Shown here one piece after another: positions 1 through 14,155 of a stretch of DNA of 64,000 bases (positions are counted from its first letter, which is position 1; every line of letters begins with the position of its first letter). Where the stretch lies: contig CM049306.1 of NCBI GenBank assembly GCA_026874595.1, positions 50,294,019 through 50,358,018 on the forward strand. The letters run 5' to 3'. Below the pieces are notes generated by a model. That model saw only the letters and a list, made by a program, of their open reading frames with translations. It was not told the DNA's origin and searched no databases. Origin of the DNA: Sipunculus nudus (lineage: Eukaryota > Annelida > Sipuncula > Golfingiida > Sipunculidae). The translations under genes were made by a program, and so were the position numbers.

Positions 1-1179
1 CTAGACTTAAATGTGTTTGAACGTGGTGGACTCTTGGAATGTTTCTATAAACACTATACAGGTTACACAAAATAAGTAAGAAAATCATTCTGGTGTTAAA
101 GCTATGTTATGATATTGATTCTTATCCAAGCAGTCTGATATGGTATCCGTGCCCTGGCATCCACTCATAGATCGATAAGATCTACAAATATACACAGACA
201 CAGGGAAGGGGTTATTTTTTGTCGGAGGTTACAAAGCAAGACGAATGCAAAGTGAGACGAATAAGACCGCACTAGCAATCATCCATCTGTAATGATTGCT
301 TGAATTTAGTTGTAAATCGTAATAAGTACCTAAGCATTCTTTACGATCCCTACCATTGCTGCTCTAACCATATAAAACACAATTAATCGAGACAAATGCC
401 CCTGGTGTTTTTAAAAATTAAACTTTATTAAACCGAGTTGTATGTTCTGTAATCAAATACTGTTTGTTCATGGTTGTCAGTTGAGTTTAAGGAGCTTAAA
501 ATATCAACAAATAACCTCGCTATGAAAGTAGATCAGTATATAAGGCATACAAGATTTGTCAACTTTGGGACTAGAATAGGTACCGGATTTCACCTTTCGG
601 TTATATACACTTGCAAGTTCAAATTCCATTGAGAATATTTTAGCCTGTCAGTCATAAGATCCTAAGTGTCACTGCTTTCAGTCCAGCCTTCTCAAGAAAA
701 CGGGGACTCGGGCCTTTACCGGGATTAAATTTTGGATCTTTTGTTGTATACTCGATTTAATACAATCGGCTTAGCAGACGTAAGATCACATGGCAAGGTA
801 TTCCTTAAAAATGAAACTATGTAAATAACATTTGATCTACAATACTCCGTTCTCGGCTCTGGAAGGGCAATCGAGTTATACATTGCATGTCTTTTTGAGT
901 AATCATGAGAGCATTTAACAAATACAATAATTGTTTCTTTTATATAATGATCATGCTTCGTGTTTAATATATTAAATCTATATCATTTTATTAACATTAC
1001 GTTTTCAAATCGATTATAGGAAAATGACGATCTGGTTTGTATGACTTTCATTTATGAGTTCATTAATTTAGCGGTCGTTACAATAAAATTCTGTTTTACA
1101 AATTGATTTTGGTTGATTTACACCCAAAGAAATATATTGTTTAATTAACCTACGCTGTTAATTTTTAAATTCCCCTGGG

Positions 1180-1241
<62 letters not shown>

Positions 1242-2690
1242 CTTATCGTATTACACGTAGTATTCCTTTTCATTGTCGTAAGTGAATGAGAATTTAAAAT
1301 GAAAAAAAAAAAGATTCATTACATTTTCGTTTGTAGGTTATTTTACTAATAACAGGTATGTCAACAAACTTGATTTCTAGAAAATCTGTTTAAGTCGAAT
1401 GGGCTTTCGTATCAAATACAAGTCTACCACTTACCAATTTGTTTCGGTGTCTAAGTACCATTGATAAGAACCATTGCTTTTTCATTTGTTTTTATATTTT
1501 AATATTTATAAGAGATTTTTCTACATCCTCGCTCTTATACCATGGTAAAGATTCATGATTGAAAGCAAAGGGGCCTTCCGTTTTAAATGTTCATCTTAAA
1601 GGGCATTTCTTCGGTAGCATGACAAAGATAAATTGCTGGTTTTTAAGCTTCTTCTTATAAATTTTATATCAAGAATATTTATCATTTGTGCTTATTAATT
1701 ATTTTTGAAGAAATCTGTTATATAATGGCTAAAACATGATTGTGTGAAGGTTTATGGCTTTTACGACACCAGTGCTCCGGTGGGGAAAACTGTGTCGGTG
1801 GTATTTACAAGATACTGTTGACTAAGCGGAAGGTGACAACTCATTGTGTTAAACGCTAGACTGTATGTCAGAGTAAAGTGTAATTTTAGTTCATTCTTAA
1901 AGAAGCCGAAAATTCATCCACGAAGAGTTATTATCCTCGCGTTCAGCTGAAAAGGGACTACTACACAGGCTTTCTGGTAGATGTATACTCGCCCAGCTGA
2001 TACCGAGGTACCACAGGGAGATATCGGGCAGTATATACACGCGTTCTCCATTTACTCTATATGTACAGACTCAAGTATTGTTTACTTACATTATGTCATG
2101 GAATAAATATGGAAAAAGCCATGTGTTCTTCATAAATTATGTCATTAATCTAAGCTATAAATCTATATCCCAATAGCTTTTTTCATGACCATTTTCTGCA
2201 TATCGCGTTGTGAAGCCATGTGGATAATCTTTCTTTAATCGATACATTATTTAATGTTCGCATTAAGGGCTACAGTAGAACAAACTTGTTATAGAAAATG
2301 TGAAAACCAAGTTCACTATAGGACTTTCAATGGCCTTTTCTGTAAAATTATATGATTTACACTCTGCTTGTCTCCAAAAGGATCTCCGTCAACCCCTTAA
2401 AATATCCTCGCTTTCAAATAAAATGAATAAATATACATGTACTCCCTCATTACGTGTAGATATATCCAAATCTAATGTGTTATGTTAAGTTGGGTATTGT
2501 TTGTAAAAATGAGAGCAACCCATAATATTAAACCTGTTGCTACCCATCTGTTTCGGTCATTTTTCTCATTTAACACAGCAATATCTTGGAATATTATCCC
2601 ACTTATCCCACATGTAACATGTAAAATACAACAGCCAAATGACAAGCCGGGTGTATAGGATGATGTTAATCAGACGAAGAAGGGGGGTTA
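1..2690. other. AT-rich sequence, no gene recognised
   Basis: No open frame with family signatures was seen. The 62-codon frame at 2300-2488 is within chance expectation. The only structured element is the (AT)n tract near 1.2 kb. Confidence 0.6.
1184..1239. repeat. (AT)n microsatellite
   Basis: About 28 uninterrupted AT dinucleotides. Confidence 0.98.
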
Positions 2691-2700
2691 TATTTTGATT

Positions 2701-2990
2701 CCGTACATCATATCATGACTCTGCACGTAATAGGATGTATCTGTACGTCATAACATGATGCTTCATCCAATATCATGTGTCTGTACGTCACATTATGACT
2801 CTGTACTTCATAGGATGACTCGGTACGTCATATCATGACTCTGCACGTCATAGGATGTATCTGTAAGTCATAACATGACGCTGCATCTAATATCATGTGT
2901 CCGTACGTCACATCATGACTCTGTACTTCATAGGATGACTCGGTACGTCACATCATGACTCTGCACATCATAGCATGACTGCAGGTCAAA
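2701..2990 (+). repeat. Minisatellite with a 17-19-bp unit and a 120-bp higher-order period
   Basis: Short units of the type CTGTACGTCATATCATGA repeat in tandem. The landmark ATCATGACTCTGCAC starts at 2712, 2832 and 2952, exactly 120 bp apart. The 120-bp super-unit therefore contains six to seven short units and is itself repeated about 2.4 times. Confidence 0.9.
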
Positions 2991-3881
2991 GACATAATGT
3001 AGTGCAGAAAAATTGCCTCTGCAGATATACTTCTGGTATCTGCAGATATATAGTGATATGTAGTTTAAAAGTCTCAGCCGATATAACTTATCCCGTCTGT
3101 ATTACTGCATTGCAAAACCTGATCACTTGAACGTCTTTCAGTCTTGGTTGGCCAGTATCATGATCACAGCGAGTTGGTATGAATCAAGTACAAAGGTATT
3201 TAAAAAAAATAATTTTAAATTCAGCTAAATTAAAACCACTATTATAATCTGCCCCCCCCCCCCCGGCCATCTAAATAAACAGGATGAGGCATACATTTCT
3301 AAAACCACCCATATGCACCGTTTGCATGAAAACGGGTCGAATCCAGGGTACAATTTAGCGTCATTTATTCAGATGAATTTATCATTTAAAGGTTTTATTT
3401 CGGAATATGTGTGCAAACTCATTTTTTCTATCCACGATATCCATGATTCAGGTGAATCCCGTATTCTCATGTAACAGACGAAGAATATTGCATTTAAGTC
3501 ATAATAGATTATACAAATCTACTGCCGCATTATGGCAGAAACTGATAGTTTCCGTGGTGTCAGGATTTGGACGTCTGCAACGCAGGCAATACCAAATTTG
3601 GGCAGTCGATCAAGCGAGGCTGCCGTGTTTCCCGGGCAAATCTCGGTGGACTACACATAGTCGTATATTACCGCCATTTCCCAAAGGGGACAGCTCCAGA
3701 AGGACTACTTTGGCCCCGAACCTGACACGCCGGATACTTCACGCTTTTATGTTTCGTTTTCCGTTCCACCGACGTTGTATATTATAAGAAGAATTCGTTT
3801 CCTCAGCTGTGCTTTTGAACATGGCGTCCACATCCCAAGAGTATGCAGACCTGTTGAAGTCTTCTGTCAGTGGATAAATGT

Positions 3882-3929
<48 letters not shown>

Positions 3930-5289
3930 GTATTAAATGACACATATAGTATTGTATATATATATATGTTATATATTTTATGTTTTATGATTTTATTCAT
4001 AATTTATATAATATATATAATATCACAAAACGTATAATATATATGTCTATACATTGAAGTCATTAAGTAGGCGGCTAGGTCTCTTTTATGTGTATTGATC
4101 AACAAAAAATTTCTCTCACTTTTGTATATACAACCAAACAAAAATGAAGTCCCTTTTCCTCCCTTTCTTTTTTTATGCATAATTAGAACCTGTGTCTCTG
4201 GTCTTATCATTTTAGATAGTTTTCCGTAGATAAGGGTGAAATAGAAAAGTTACATATTCCGTCTTTTACCCGTGAGCAATCTCCGAGTTAAGGCTCGCAG
4301 TCATGTGATATATTGACGTGGGTTGACATATAGTCTTTGTCTGCCTCTCTTCCGGTTCGACGGCTGCATGTCCGGCCTTCAGTTGCACCGCATTTCAAAG
4401 CTGCACCGAGACACTTCGCAGTTGGAATCATACTGACCCAATAATCCACATCACCGTGTTTGCGAACTAGTCATGGCAACTTCTATAACCCTATATGCTT
4501 TACATGATTATCCAAACAGTCTCTAAAACCACTATATGAGACATTTCCTTTGCAGACAGTATAACGACTGTTTTCCAGTCGATCCTACGTTATATATGTG
4601 TCAAACATATGTCTTGTTGTATCCCATATGTATAAAAGTTGGTCTGATATCTGATGGTGGAATTTTCATTGAAAGTGAATGAGGGTAATCCTATGAGATG
4701 AAATAATTTATGTAGAGGATTAAAGGACCTAATTTTCAACAAGGTAATTAAATACCTAACTTACAAGTTATTTAAGAAACAGAATTATTTGAAAATATAA
4801 GAAATCAGTCTATATTTTACAACATATTAGACCCAATTTTGGCGGTCAAGGTCATTGGTCACATGCATAAACAGCCTCAGTTGACAGCTTCTGATTGAAT
4901 GACGTCATGTAAAATCTCTAAAAAATATAAACTGCTAAAACATAGAGGGCTACTCATGCAAGGGCATTTCATATCTACCAGATCATTGTGAAGAGGCAAA
5001 AATGTTGTGAAATATAAACTGGGGATTTATTGTAAAATTCTTAAATGCCATATTAGGTTGTCACCCCCATATGTAGTTTTTTTAGGAAATAATTGAAATT
5101 ATAATCGCTTACGAAAATTATCTACAAAAACAGGTGGACAGCAGTTGATGAAACGGACTATAACATACTAATGTTTTATGTCGGTGGCCTGTTTCTTGGA
5201 TTCGGGGAAATGTCATTTTTAGTTATTAAAAAAAAGGCCAAAAGAGGTGGATATCACCGCACACAGGCTGCTTGTTTTGTTTGTATCAA
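2991..5289. other. Non-coding or unrecognised sequence with a homopolymer and (AT)n tracts
   Basis: A poly-C run lies at 3251-3264. A 126-codon open frame at 3407-3787 has basic, low-information content and no recognisable domain. I do not call it a gene. Confidence 0.5.
3884..3926. repeat. (AT)n microsatellite
   Basis: About 21 uninterrupted AT dinucleotides, followed by further AT-rich sequence to about 4060. Confidence 0.97.
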
Positions 5290-5600
5290 CATGTTTATAA
5301 TACGTGGGGGCCCGCCAACATAATCAAAACAAATTCAACAAGGGCATCAAGTCAGATAAGCCAGAGCTTTGAAAATGGCATTTTGCAAAAAGTAACAACT
5401 CTGCCTCCGCATATATGTACCTACCACCTAATTATACATATTTTACCCGTTTGTCAACATTAATATGTTTACGAACATGTTATTAATAAACGAGTTCATA
5501 CATCCTTCACTGAGGCGTTATAAAACCATTTCATAACCAGAATTACCCTTAGATCATTAATATATACTCAGAGGAAGCCAGAAATCACAAATTCTTTTTC
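5290..5600 (+). repeat. Dispersed repeat, copy A
   Basis: The stretch shares ordered blocks with 10640-10935: CGAGTTCATAC versus CGAGCTCATAC, GAGGCGTTA, GATCATTAATAT versus GTTCATTAATAT, and CCAGAAATCAC versus CCAGAAATGAC. Spacing is nearly the same between these blocks. The family is unknown and the copies are diverged. Confidence 0.6.
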
Positions 5601-5619
5601 AAAAGGTAGGTGAATGGGC

Positions 5620-5702
5620 ACCTCTAAGTATACAAGTTAGCTTGGCTTTCTCACCTTGTACCTTTAAGTATACTTCTCAGCTTGGCTTTCTCTCCTTTGT
5701 TC
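5620..5702 (+). repeat. Two-copy 40-bp tandem repeat
   Basis: CCTCTAAGTATAC ... AGCTTGGCTTTCT is followed 40 bp later by CCTTTAAGTATAC ... AGCTTGGCTTTCT. Confidence 0.85.
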
Positions 5703-7082
5703 ACCTATTAGAATTTATAAAGACGTTGCGTGGCTGTTTGTTTTTTTTTTAGTTTTTAGACATGCTAGTAATAATATTTCCAATTTGCCGATAGTGTTGA
5801 ATTAAGACCTGTTTTAGAGAAGACAAGTAACAGTTCAAACATGTAAATCTATTTTTAGCATATCTATTGCTTGACGAAATTGGCAGATACTATGGTTTTA
5901 TTGGTAAACCTATATCAATGAAGTCGGGTGAATGTAGATTGTTCGATTTGATACTGCAAGAAGACATGGTTCTTCCGTCTTTCTTTTGGATGTATTGACA
6001 GCGCCCCAATGGAGCCGCCGTGTAATATGTCTTAGGAAGCGACCAGCGCTCCGTTGGTAATTTCATTTGGCCTCTCTCATTGTTATTCTCATTAATGGGT
6101 GAGTGTTCTTGATAAAGATCCCTAAGTCTGACGGGGGATAATTAGGCAAACAGATATCAGGCTATGATCCGCTCAAGTAATTGTTAATTCGATATGCTTT
6201 CGTTCTCGTGGAATCAATACTCCACGAACACTGCAGCTATGGCGTTCCCTTCGACTGCCTCGCCTGGAAAAAACCTTAAGTGTCTCGGAGAATATTGCGG
6301 TGGATGAATCTTCTGTTCAACTCTTGTTCTTATGACGCTTATAATTCGTCAATATTAAATGCAGTAAAGAATTAACCTTAATAAAATTACAGAAACTCTA
6401 GTTTTACAAATTGAAATATGGTTGCACAAGATGAATGTCTTGAACTCGCTCAATATTCCGAGGTCAGCTATTGAACTTTACTCTTGATATGCTGCGGCAT
6501 GGCGGAGCGTGTTTCTGGGAAGCCGGCGACGGTATGGCGGCTCACAAACCTATTTGGCCAACAAACAGAACCGTTTGTCCCTCGCACTCAGCCAAGTTAA
6601 GACTAGCCGTATTATCACGTTAGTACAAACCTTGGTTAGGCCCGGCCAGGCCTCTTACCTAAATGATAGTGTTGCTGACGATCAATACAGGGACTTTGGT
6701 TAGGCCGAGATCTGATGAAGGGGCCCAGTTTTTGGATTGTTTACCACGCTTCGCGTCCCCTAGTTCTCTCCTGCCATCTTGATTCTGTGACTACAAGCTG
6801 ACTAGATCTAAAATCAATCACATGTCATTGTGCCAGAGGTTTCTCTTGTCTCTTGTCTGCGTTTGCATGTATTTGCTGTTTTAAACATGGGGTATAATGA
6901 GGTCAACTTTTGACACTCAAAGTTAGTAATGGGTGTAAAATGCATTTGTCCAAGAACTTTTCGATTTTTCAACAGATGGGTAAGATTCAAAATATTATCC
7001 TGATTGAATGAAGACTTTATTTTGCAACTTTGAAGCAGTTACATGGGGCCAATCACAGTACAATGTTAATATATATATAGGC

Positions 7083-7143
<61 letters not shown>

Positions 7144-10100
7144 GAGGGAGGGGGAGAAGGCGGGAGAGAGAATAAATTCTGTTTAAAGATAAGCATCGCC
7201 AAAATTTTGGAATCAGACTCTTATTTTTATCACGATATTTCAATACTCCCCATGAAATATGAAAGGCAGGTTTAATTACCATAACGTTTACACTTTCAAA
7301 TGGATATCCGAGGAATCTTTTGCAGTTCCAGTGGTAATAGTCGAGTAATGACATAAAAGCAATGGTCATTATAGCCTGTCTGAATCGTATACCATAATAT
7401 TCATGAGTGATACCAATGGAGGACGGAAAAGGACTTTCAACACTATGTATCTGAGCACATTATAACATGACATATTCCATAAATACAGAAAAAAAAACAA
7501 AAAAAGAACAAAAAGTTTGATGAGCGACAAAGAATCTGACAAATGTAAATCGCCATCATACTGAAAATGCCAGAATAAGTCATAATATCAAAAATAAATA
7601 CGGTATCCGTCATGATAGCGATATATCGAATATAACACGTATACTTAAACATGTGTAAATTACGCATGAAAGAGAAAGATAGAGGACTTCCATGATACCC
7701 ATATTCAATACTTCTGATATGGTATTAGCATACGTATGTCAATGTTCTCTATTAAAAAAATACATTGTTTGGCCTTGTTTACTTTAGTCAGACAGAGTTA
7801 TTCTAGCATTAAGCATGAACAAGGTAGCAGGCATGATGTGCTTTGGACTTAGTTTTCAAGACTTAAATATTCAGGTATGTATAATCCCAATTGAGGCTGC
7901 TAAGGGTAAGAAGAATCGCAGAGTTTCAAAACTTCCTACGGAAAATTTTGCATAGCTTGGAAATTGTCCCTAATTTTCCTGAACATGCACTCATACTTCC
8001 ATAAGGAAAAGAATATGAATAAAAATATGAATATCTAAATGTATCTTCGAAACCTATTTTCTCATTATTTGAAGATAGTGTATTTTTTTTTTAATTTCTC
8101 ATCAAGCCTATAAAAGGTGAAAAGAATTCTTTACAGGATTCAGCTGAAAGGATTACAGCAGTAATATTTTATAGAGAATTAGGAAACTTGGACATGGACC
8201 TGCTTATTAGTAGACTCTTCTTGAGACTTGCTCTTAATTATTTTCAGTCGGATGAGGGTAACCATTCATGTCATTATTATCATCTGGATTTCCATATACA
8301 TCTACATCAACGCGACTAAGAATATTCAAGGAACAGTCCACAGTACTACTCTGTTGATAAGAAATTAAACAGAATCTCTTGAGGTTCTTTATTGATTTCA
8401 TAATTTTGTCTTCGGCCTATGGCGGGTTATTCCACATTTATATATCAGTAGCAAGTGTACTAGATATAAGGAAAGCTAGTTAACCTAAGATTTAAATCGA
8501 AGACTTTGAAAAAATAAAAACAAGTTTCTGAAAATTTCCGTCCATTCACAGGATCTCCCGTGGGAATTATTCCACTGAGAGTTTTGCAATTCGGATCGTC
8601 GGGATAACACTTCTTAGGTACTGATATTGGAAAATATTTTTCATGAGCTATGACTTGCTTGTTACCATTAGCTTTTCTGTTTTGGGATTATTGTTTAATC
8701 AATAGTCAGTATGGGGATTTCATAAGATGAAAATCAACATTACTGAATCATTTCTCACATATTCTATCATATAAATAATAGTCAAATGCCACGTCAAAAA
8801 TAGCTTCGGCTATGCTTGATCACTGGCAAAGCGGTTAAGTACGAGGTATCGTCTGGATTATTTTTTGGTATCAGATTTGGAGTTGCAATTTTAAAAAATC
8901 AATCATTTGAAAATACATCACGTAAAGAATCAATGAGTCTGTCTTAAATTTGCCGTAATATTAGAACTGAAAATAGTCGCACCATTTTGTTGATATATGT
9001 GCAGAGGTTTCATGACAAGACTCTCTATGGTGATTGTTTTTCTGTTGAGGAACAATAGATGGGATCACATTTATCACTTCGTATATTATTGTTCCCTTAA
9101 ATCAGTCCCATAAAGGGTAAAAATCGTGTTTTGAACCAGAAATGGGCTGTAGCGTAGGCTGAAGGTTTTTACTGCAGTAGGCCGCGTATTCATGATTGAG
9201 GACAAATTGTTATTTTCAGTTTAATGCAACAATATATACAGTACCTTTAATAAAATCATCTGCTAAGTCCTTAATAAACTTTAGTGTGAATGTCAGAGAA
9301 GAATGTTTTGTTTTACTCTATTTACTTTACATTGATCATGCAACTTATTGACAATAACTAATTCGAGGCACTCTTCAAGACTCGCTAGTGTGTGGACGTG
9401 GTAGATTGTAGTGTTGTTCGGTAAATTATAAGATCTTGAATACCAAACGAAAAACCATTTAATGTTGAAAGAATTTTGATCCTAAGTTTCAGTATCAACT
9501 CCCTTTAAATTTATTAGCATTTTCATGGAGTCTGTTAGTCCGAAATCACCTCAATCATATGCTTTGTTGATTTGATCCACATATTGTTATCAGAAATAGA
9601 AGAGGGAAAATGTAATACAAAGTAAATTAATTCATTACAAACGCTTTTTATATGCTTTCATTGAACAAGATTGAATGTTAAAATATCCAAGAGTGCATTC
9701 AAGAGTATGGTTAGGTTTACATTGTAACATGTGGTCCATTTTATCAATCACATGTAATCATAATTCGAGAGCTGACGTTCTGTTTAGGTTCTTTTGTCGT
9801 CAGCATAAGCCAACTTTATGAAACACCAAAATACGTCGTATGAAAGTCGACAGCTAATAACAGCTAATAAACCGAGAGGTCTTGCATTCACTCCGTACTA
9901 AAAGTCACTAATCGCCGACTTTTACTCATTTTAAATCTAGTTTAAAACATGTTTCAGCAGATTATTATACACCATTGAATATGTTACAAATGAGAACTAC
10001 TCACGGGAGAGAGAGAGGAAGAGCGAAAAAAAAGAATTTTTTTTCCACGGGAGAGGTACAGAGTCATCATGTGGGTGTGCGTGTATGTGTTAGCACTCTT

Positions 10101-10639
10101 AGACATGCAAGTACTATTTGTTATTATAATTATTATTAGAAGTTGTATTATAGTGATATCAAATTCTCTACCAAAATGCTACGTTAAGTCAGTATATCAG
10201 AGAGAATCTTTAATCTATGACCCTGGTTATCAAACTTCCGCACAATTTTTGTGTGTTATAACATGCTGTGCATAGTAACAATACGTTGGTTATGGTGACT
10301 TAAACAGGGTGAACATCAAACTGGACTTTTTTTTATTACTAACCACAATAAAAACATTATATTTATCATAACCACACGGACAAGACATGCAATAATAAAT
10401 ATCCTATAGATGAACCCTCGAACAAAATAACTGTAGAAATTGCCTGTTTATACATAATCTGACCTCATGTATTTTTGAGCTGTCTCATCTTTATAATGCT
10501 GTTGATCTGACGTCTAGAGAATAAAAATACTCCCTTAAAGCTTTTATAAATATTGGCTTTGAAACGCAAATATCATCCAAGCAGGCTTCTGGTTTCGGCT
10601 ATATCCTCCTTAAAAACTTGGATGCGGTTAAATAACCTA
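5703..10639. other. Long AT-rich stretch without recognisable genes
   Basis: Only short chance frames are present. Apart from the microsatellite near 7.1 kb I saw no tandem or inverted structure. Confidence 0.5.
7083..7171 (+). repeat. (TA)n-(GA)n compound microsatellite with purine run
   Basis: (TA)n at 7083-7108 passes directly into (GA)n at 7109-7139. A G/A-rich stretch then runs to about 7171 with only a T and a C interrupting. The purine/pyrimidine asymmetry is of the kind that can form triplex DNA. Confidence 0.93.
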
Positions 10640-10935
10640 ACAACATAACACCCAACAAGGACATCTGTTGGCAAATGAGACCTAACAAATTTTGGGGGAG
10701 GAGTTTTGCCTTGCAACTAGTGATTGTTCAGCTTTCGTACATATGCAATCAACCACCTCAGGTTACATGAATTTTTCTTTTGTTAGAATTGTTGTGTATA
10801 CTAACAGCTGGTAAATTAACGAGCTCATACTGAAGTCACGGAGGCGTTACAAGAATTTCTCTTGATAGTAATTACCTAAAGTTCATTAATATGTACGCAG
10901 GATAAACCAGAAATGACATAAATTCTACAGCACAT
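10640..10935 (+). repeat. Dispersed repeat, copy B
   Basis: Partner of 5290-5600, in the same orientation about 5.35 kb away. Similarity is strongest over the last 110 bp and patchy before that. Confidence 0.55.
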
Positions 10936-13304
10936 TTTAATGAATAGTGGATATCATGTTTCGTTTTCATGTATTTTGAAGAAATATTACATCTAAGTCT
11001 GTCAGACTTTCAATTGACATCCATATTATCAGCTGCAAACATTTATCCCTTTATCCGTCTTCTCAGGTTTATTTTCCAAAATTCTTTTGACATGCTTTAT
11101 AAATTTTTACGTTCATCTGACCACAGTCTTTACAGCTCTAAATGCTTTTGTATGTAAGAAAATCCATTGTCTGTTCTCATGTTCCTTTCAGATTTACCTA
11201 AACTGCACATAATCAAAAGACTAACCAAGCAGGAAAACCACAACACTAGTCAACGTGTAAATCCAGGGCGTGCTTCACACATGGTGAACGTGATCTTTCT
11301 TATGAATTATACTTATCTTAACATCAAGCCCTTCTATAGGCATATGATGTCAGATGTCATTTATTTCTAGTTATAAACAAACTTCATAAATACTAAACAT
11401 AAATACTGATATTTTCATAAAAAGAAGTTAGTTAAATGTGTATTAGGTAAATCTAACTTGTTAATCCATGATTCCGGCTATTCCTGGAAAGCTGATGGAA
11501 ACCAGGAAATGAATTTTCCCGTTTAGGAAATGTTTTGAATACTGCAATAAATCAAGGAAAAGTCTTAAGAAAACTCGATTGAGGCCCAAACGAGAAAATG
11601 TCTGATCCGTCTGTTAGTCTGTCTCGTGTCGAGACGGCCTGCATTCCCAATAGGTGATTAGTTATTTTGACTCTGTAGCTTTGAATAGGTCAAATTAGTA
11701 TCTTTGAATTTTGTAATTTGTCGGGGTTAATTTAAGTACATTTTTCTTCATGAGTTACTGGGAACACTTAAATTAGCCCCAAATGAAATGATATCCTCTA
11801 TAGATTATGCATAATGTCTTTGATTAAAAAGAGTGGCCCGTGTGATTTAGTTCACTGAACTCTTACGTTTAAGGTTTAAACATGCAATATAAACTTGAGG
11901 AATTGACAGTATCACGAAAGTGGAAATCACATGAAGGAAGAGCGTACGGGGACACATACAAAGTTACCGGGGACAATGCCAAGCATCCATGTATATATAA
12001 TATATCTTACAAATAATATGCAAATATAAGTAATACATAATAATTATGGGTATCAATAACATAGTGATCTACTTCTTAAGGTATGATTACGATTTAGGCT
12101 TAACGAGTGCTTGAAACTTATAGGGAGCTCATACAAGCAAGACAAAAAACACCAAAAAGAAAATCATAGATTTTTTCCACAGGTGACCATATTGGGTTTC
12201 CCTTTGTTGGTTTGTATATCTTGCGTTATGATCGACTGGCTTTTAGAACAAAAAGGGCTCTTTCATTTATTGGTGACTCTGACTAAGGGTCATCAGTAGG
12301 GCTTTTGGGAATGCTGACGTCAGCAGATTGCTGTCCCCGTCGGGATTAATTTGAAAAGGTCGTTACCGTGGGCGGGGAGACCCAACCCGAATATTGAATG
12401 ACGGATTTTCAGTTACTTGAATATTGCATGCAGATAAACATTGAATTCCTTCGGCTATAGCATGCTTTTAAATCACTCTTACATTTTCATGAATAAATCA
12501 TTCATTTTGCAAACCATACACCAACCCACACAAAATGTAGATCGGGCCCGTCCTGCTGTGCTGAGGGCAGTGAATAGTGTGTGTATATACAGACCCCTTT
12601 GTAATCAGCTTTATAATGACTGCGGTCACGTGGTTCGTTGGCTCCCGGTTTCAGTGCATTAATTCGCTTAGGACTATTTATTTTCACTTAAGTCGTAGCG
12701 AGGCCGGGCTCGCCGTCCCTATTGATGATATGATTAACGATCATATGAATTATGTATTGCTAATCCGGACATCAAAGAGCATTTAAACAGGCCTGCGTGT
12801 GGTGAATTACTAACATAACGTCCATCATACATCTCTATATTTGCCTCATCATCTCCCAGTCGCTTCCTCATCAAGAAGAATACCGCAAGAGGGCACTCGA
12901 TGTCCAAATCCAATAAGTGTAAATCTTAACACAATAGCACCATTAGTGGCTTGTAAGAAACATTTCTGACAATTGCACAAGATGAGGTCCTCCAGGCATT
13001 AAGAATGCTACCTTTTGTGGATACTTTTAGTGCGTGTATTTGTATTACAGAAATGTTAGGACTAGGTATTATAAGGTATGCGTATTATGGTTTTCATAGG
13101 CAAGGAAATAAGAGGGTATCTCTGAGTTCGGTATATAAGCGTAAGTGTCCTCAGGAGGAATATATATCTCCTATATCTGTAGGTCCTTGTGCAAGCCACC
13201 TGTTACACATCTTTTCCCCAAGTATCTCTGGATATTAAGAACTACGCCTGAATAATAAGTAGTTGAATTAGATTTTTGTCTCGCTTATTTCCCAGTGGCA
13301 TTTT
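10936..13304. other. No gene recognised
   Basis: Several 60-80-codon frames overlap each other on both strands with no domain signatures. A GTCACGTG E-box lies at 12625-12632. Confidence 0.5.
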
Positions 13305-13880
13305 TATGCCCCCGCCACAAAGTGGCCGGGGCATATAGTTTTACCCATGTCCGTCATTTCGTCATTCCGTCCTTCCGTCCTTCCGTCATTCCGAAATCAA
13401 ACAGTTGTACGGACTTTTTTTCGCAATGCCTGCAGATATTGGCCTGATTTTCGGTGTGTGGGCAAATAATGACCAGTTGCAGATCGAGTTCGCGTTTCGT
13501 CCCGGTTGACCTACTTTTGACTGTTTTACAGCTCCTAAACTTAAAAAATTTTATGAAAAAAATAGAAATTTTCATGACAAATACACATGTACGGACTTTT
13601 TTTCGCAATGCCTGCATATATTGGCCTGATTTTTGGTGTGTGGGCGGATAATGACCAGTTACAGATTGAGTTCGCGTTTTGTCCCAGTTGACCTTTTTTT
13701 GACCGTTTTTTCCGGCTCCTAAACTTAGAAAATTTCATGAAAAATAGAAATTTTCATGACAAATACACATGTACGGACTTTTTTTCGCAATGCCTGCAGA
13801 TATTTGCCTGATTTTTTTGTGGGTGGGCAGATAATGACGAGTTACAAATCGAGTTCGCGTTTCGTCCCGGTTGACCTACC
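13305..13880 (+). mobile_element. Pearl/Helentron-like non-autonomous element: terminal hairpin plus three 182-bp core repeats
   Basis: A hairpin around 13310-13338 pairs ATGCCCC-C-GCCAC with GTGGC-C-GGGGCAT around an AAA loop. It is followed by a GTCC/TTCC-rich tract. Three direct repeats follow, each marked by ACGGACTTTTTTTCGCAATG at 13409, 13591 and 13773, exactly 182 bp apart. The known bivalve pearl elements, now grouped with Helitron/Helentron derivatives, combine a terminal hairpin, tandem cores of about 160-180 bp and a microsatellite. Membership of that family is inferred from architecture only. No transposase is present. Confidence 0.6.
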
Positions 13881-14155
13881 ACAACAAAAGAACATCTTTC
13901 CAAACACACAACAAAAGATCATCTTTCCACACACTACCAAAGAACATCTATCCGCACATACAACCAAAGAAGATCTTTCCATCCACACAACAAAAGAGAT
14001 CTTTCCACACACACAACAAAAGCACATATTTTCACACATACGAAAAGCATCGTTCCAAACAGTACCAAAGAACATCTTTCCACGCACACAACCAAAGAAC
14101 AGCTTTCCTAGCTCGCACATCACCAAACAGCATCTTTCCAAACTAACAAAGAATT
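13881..14155 (+). repeat. 25-27-bp tandem repeat adjoining the core repeats
   Basis: About ten imperfect copies of a unit like ACAACAAAAGAACATC followed by TTTCCACACAC. It starts where the third 182-bp copy breaks off, so it may be the microsatellite part of the same element. Overlapping frames on both strands are repeat by-products. Confidence 0.85.
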
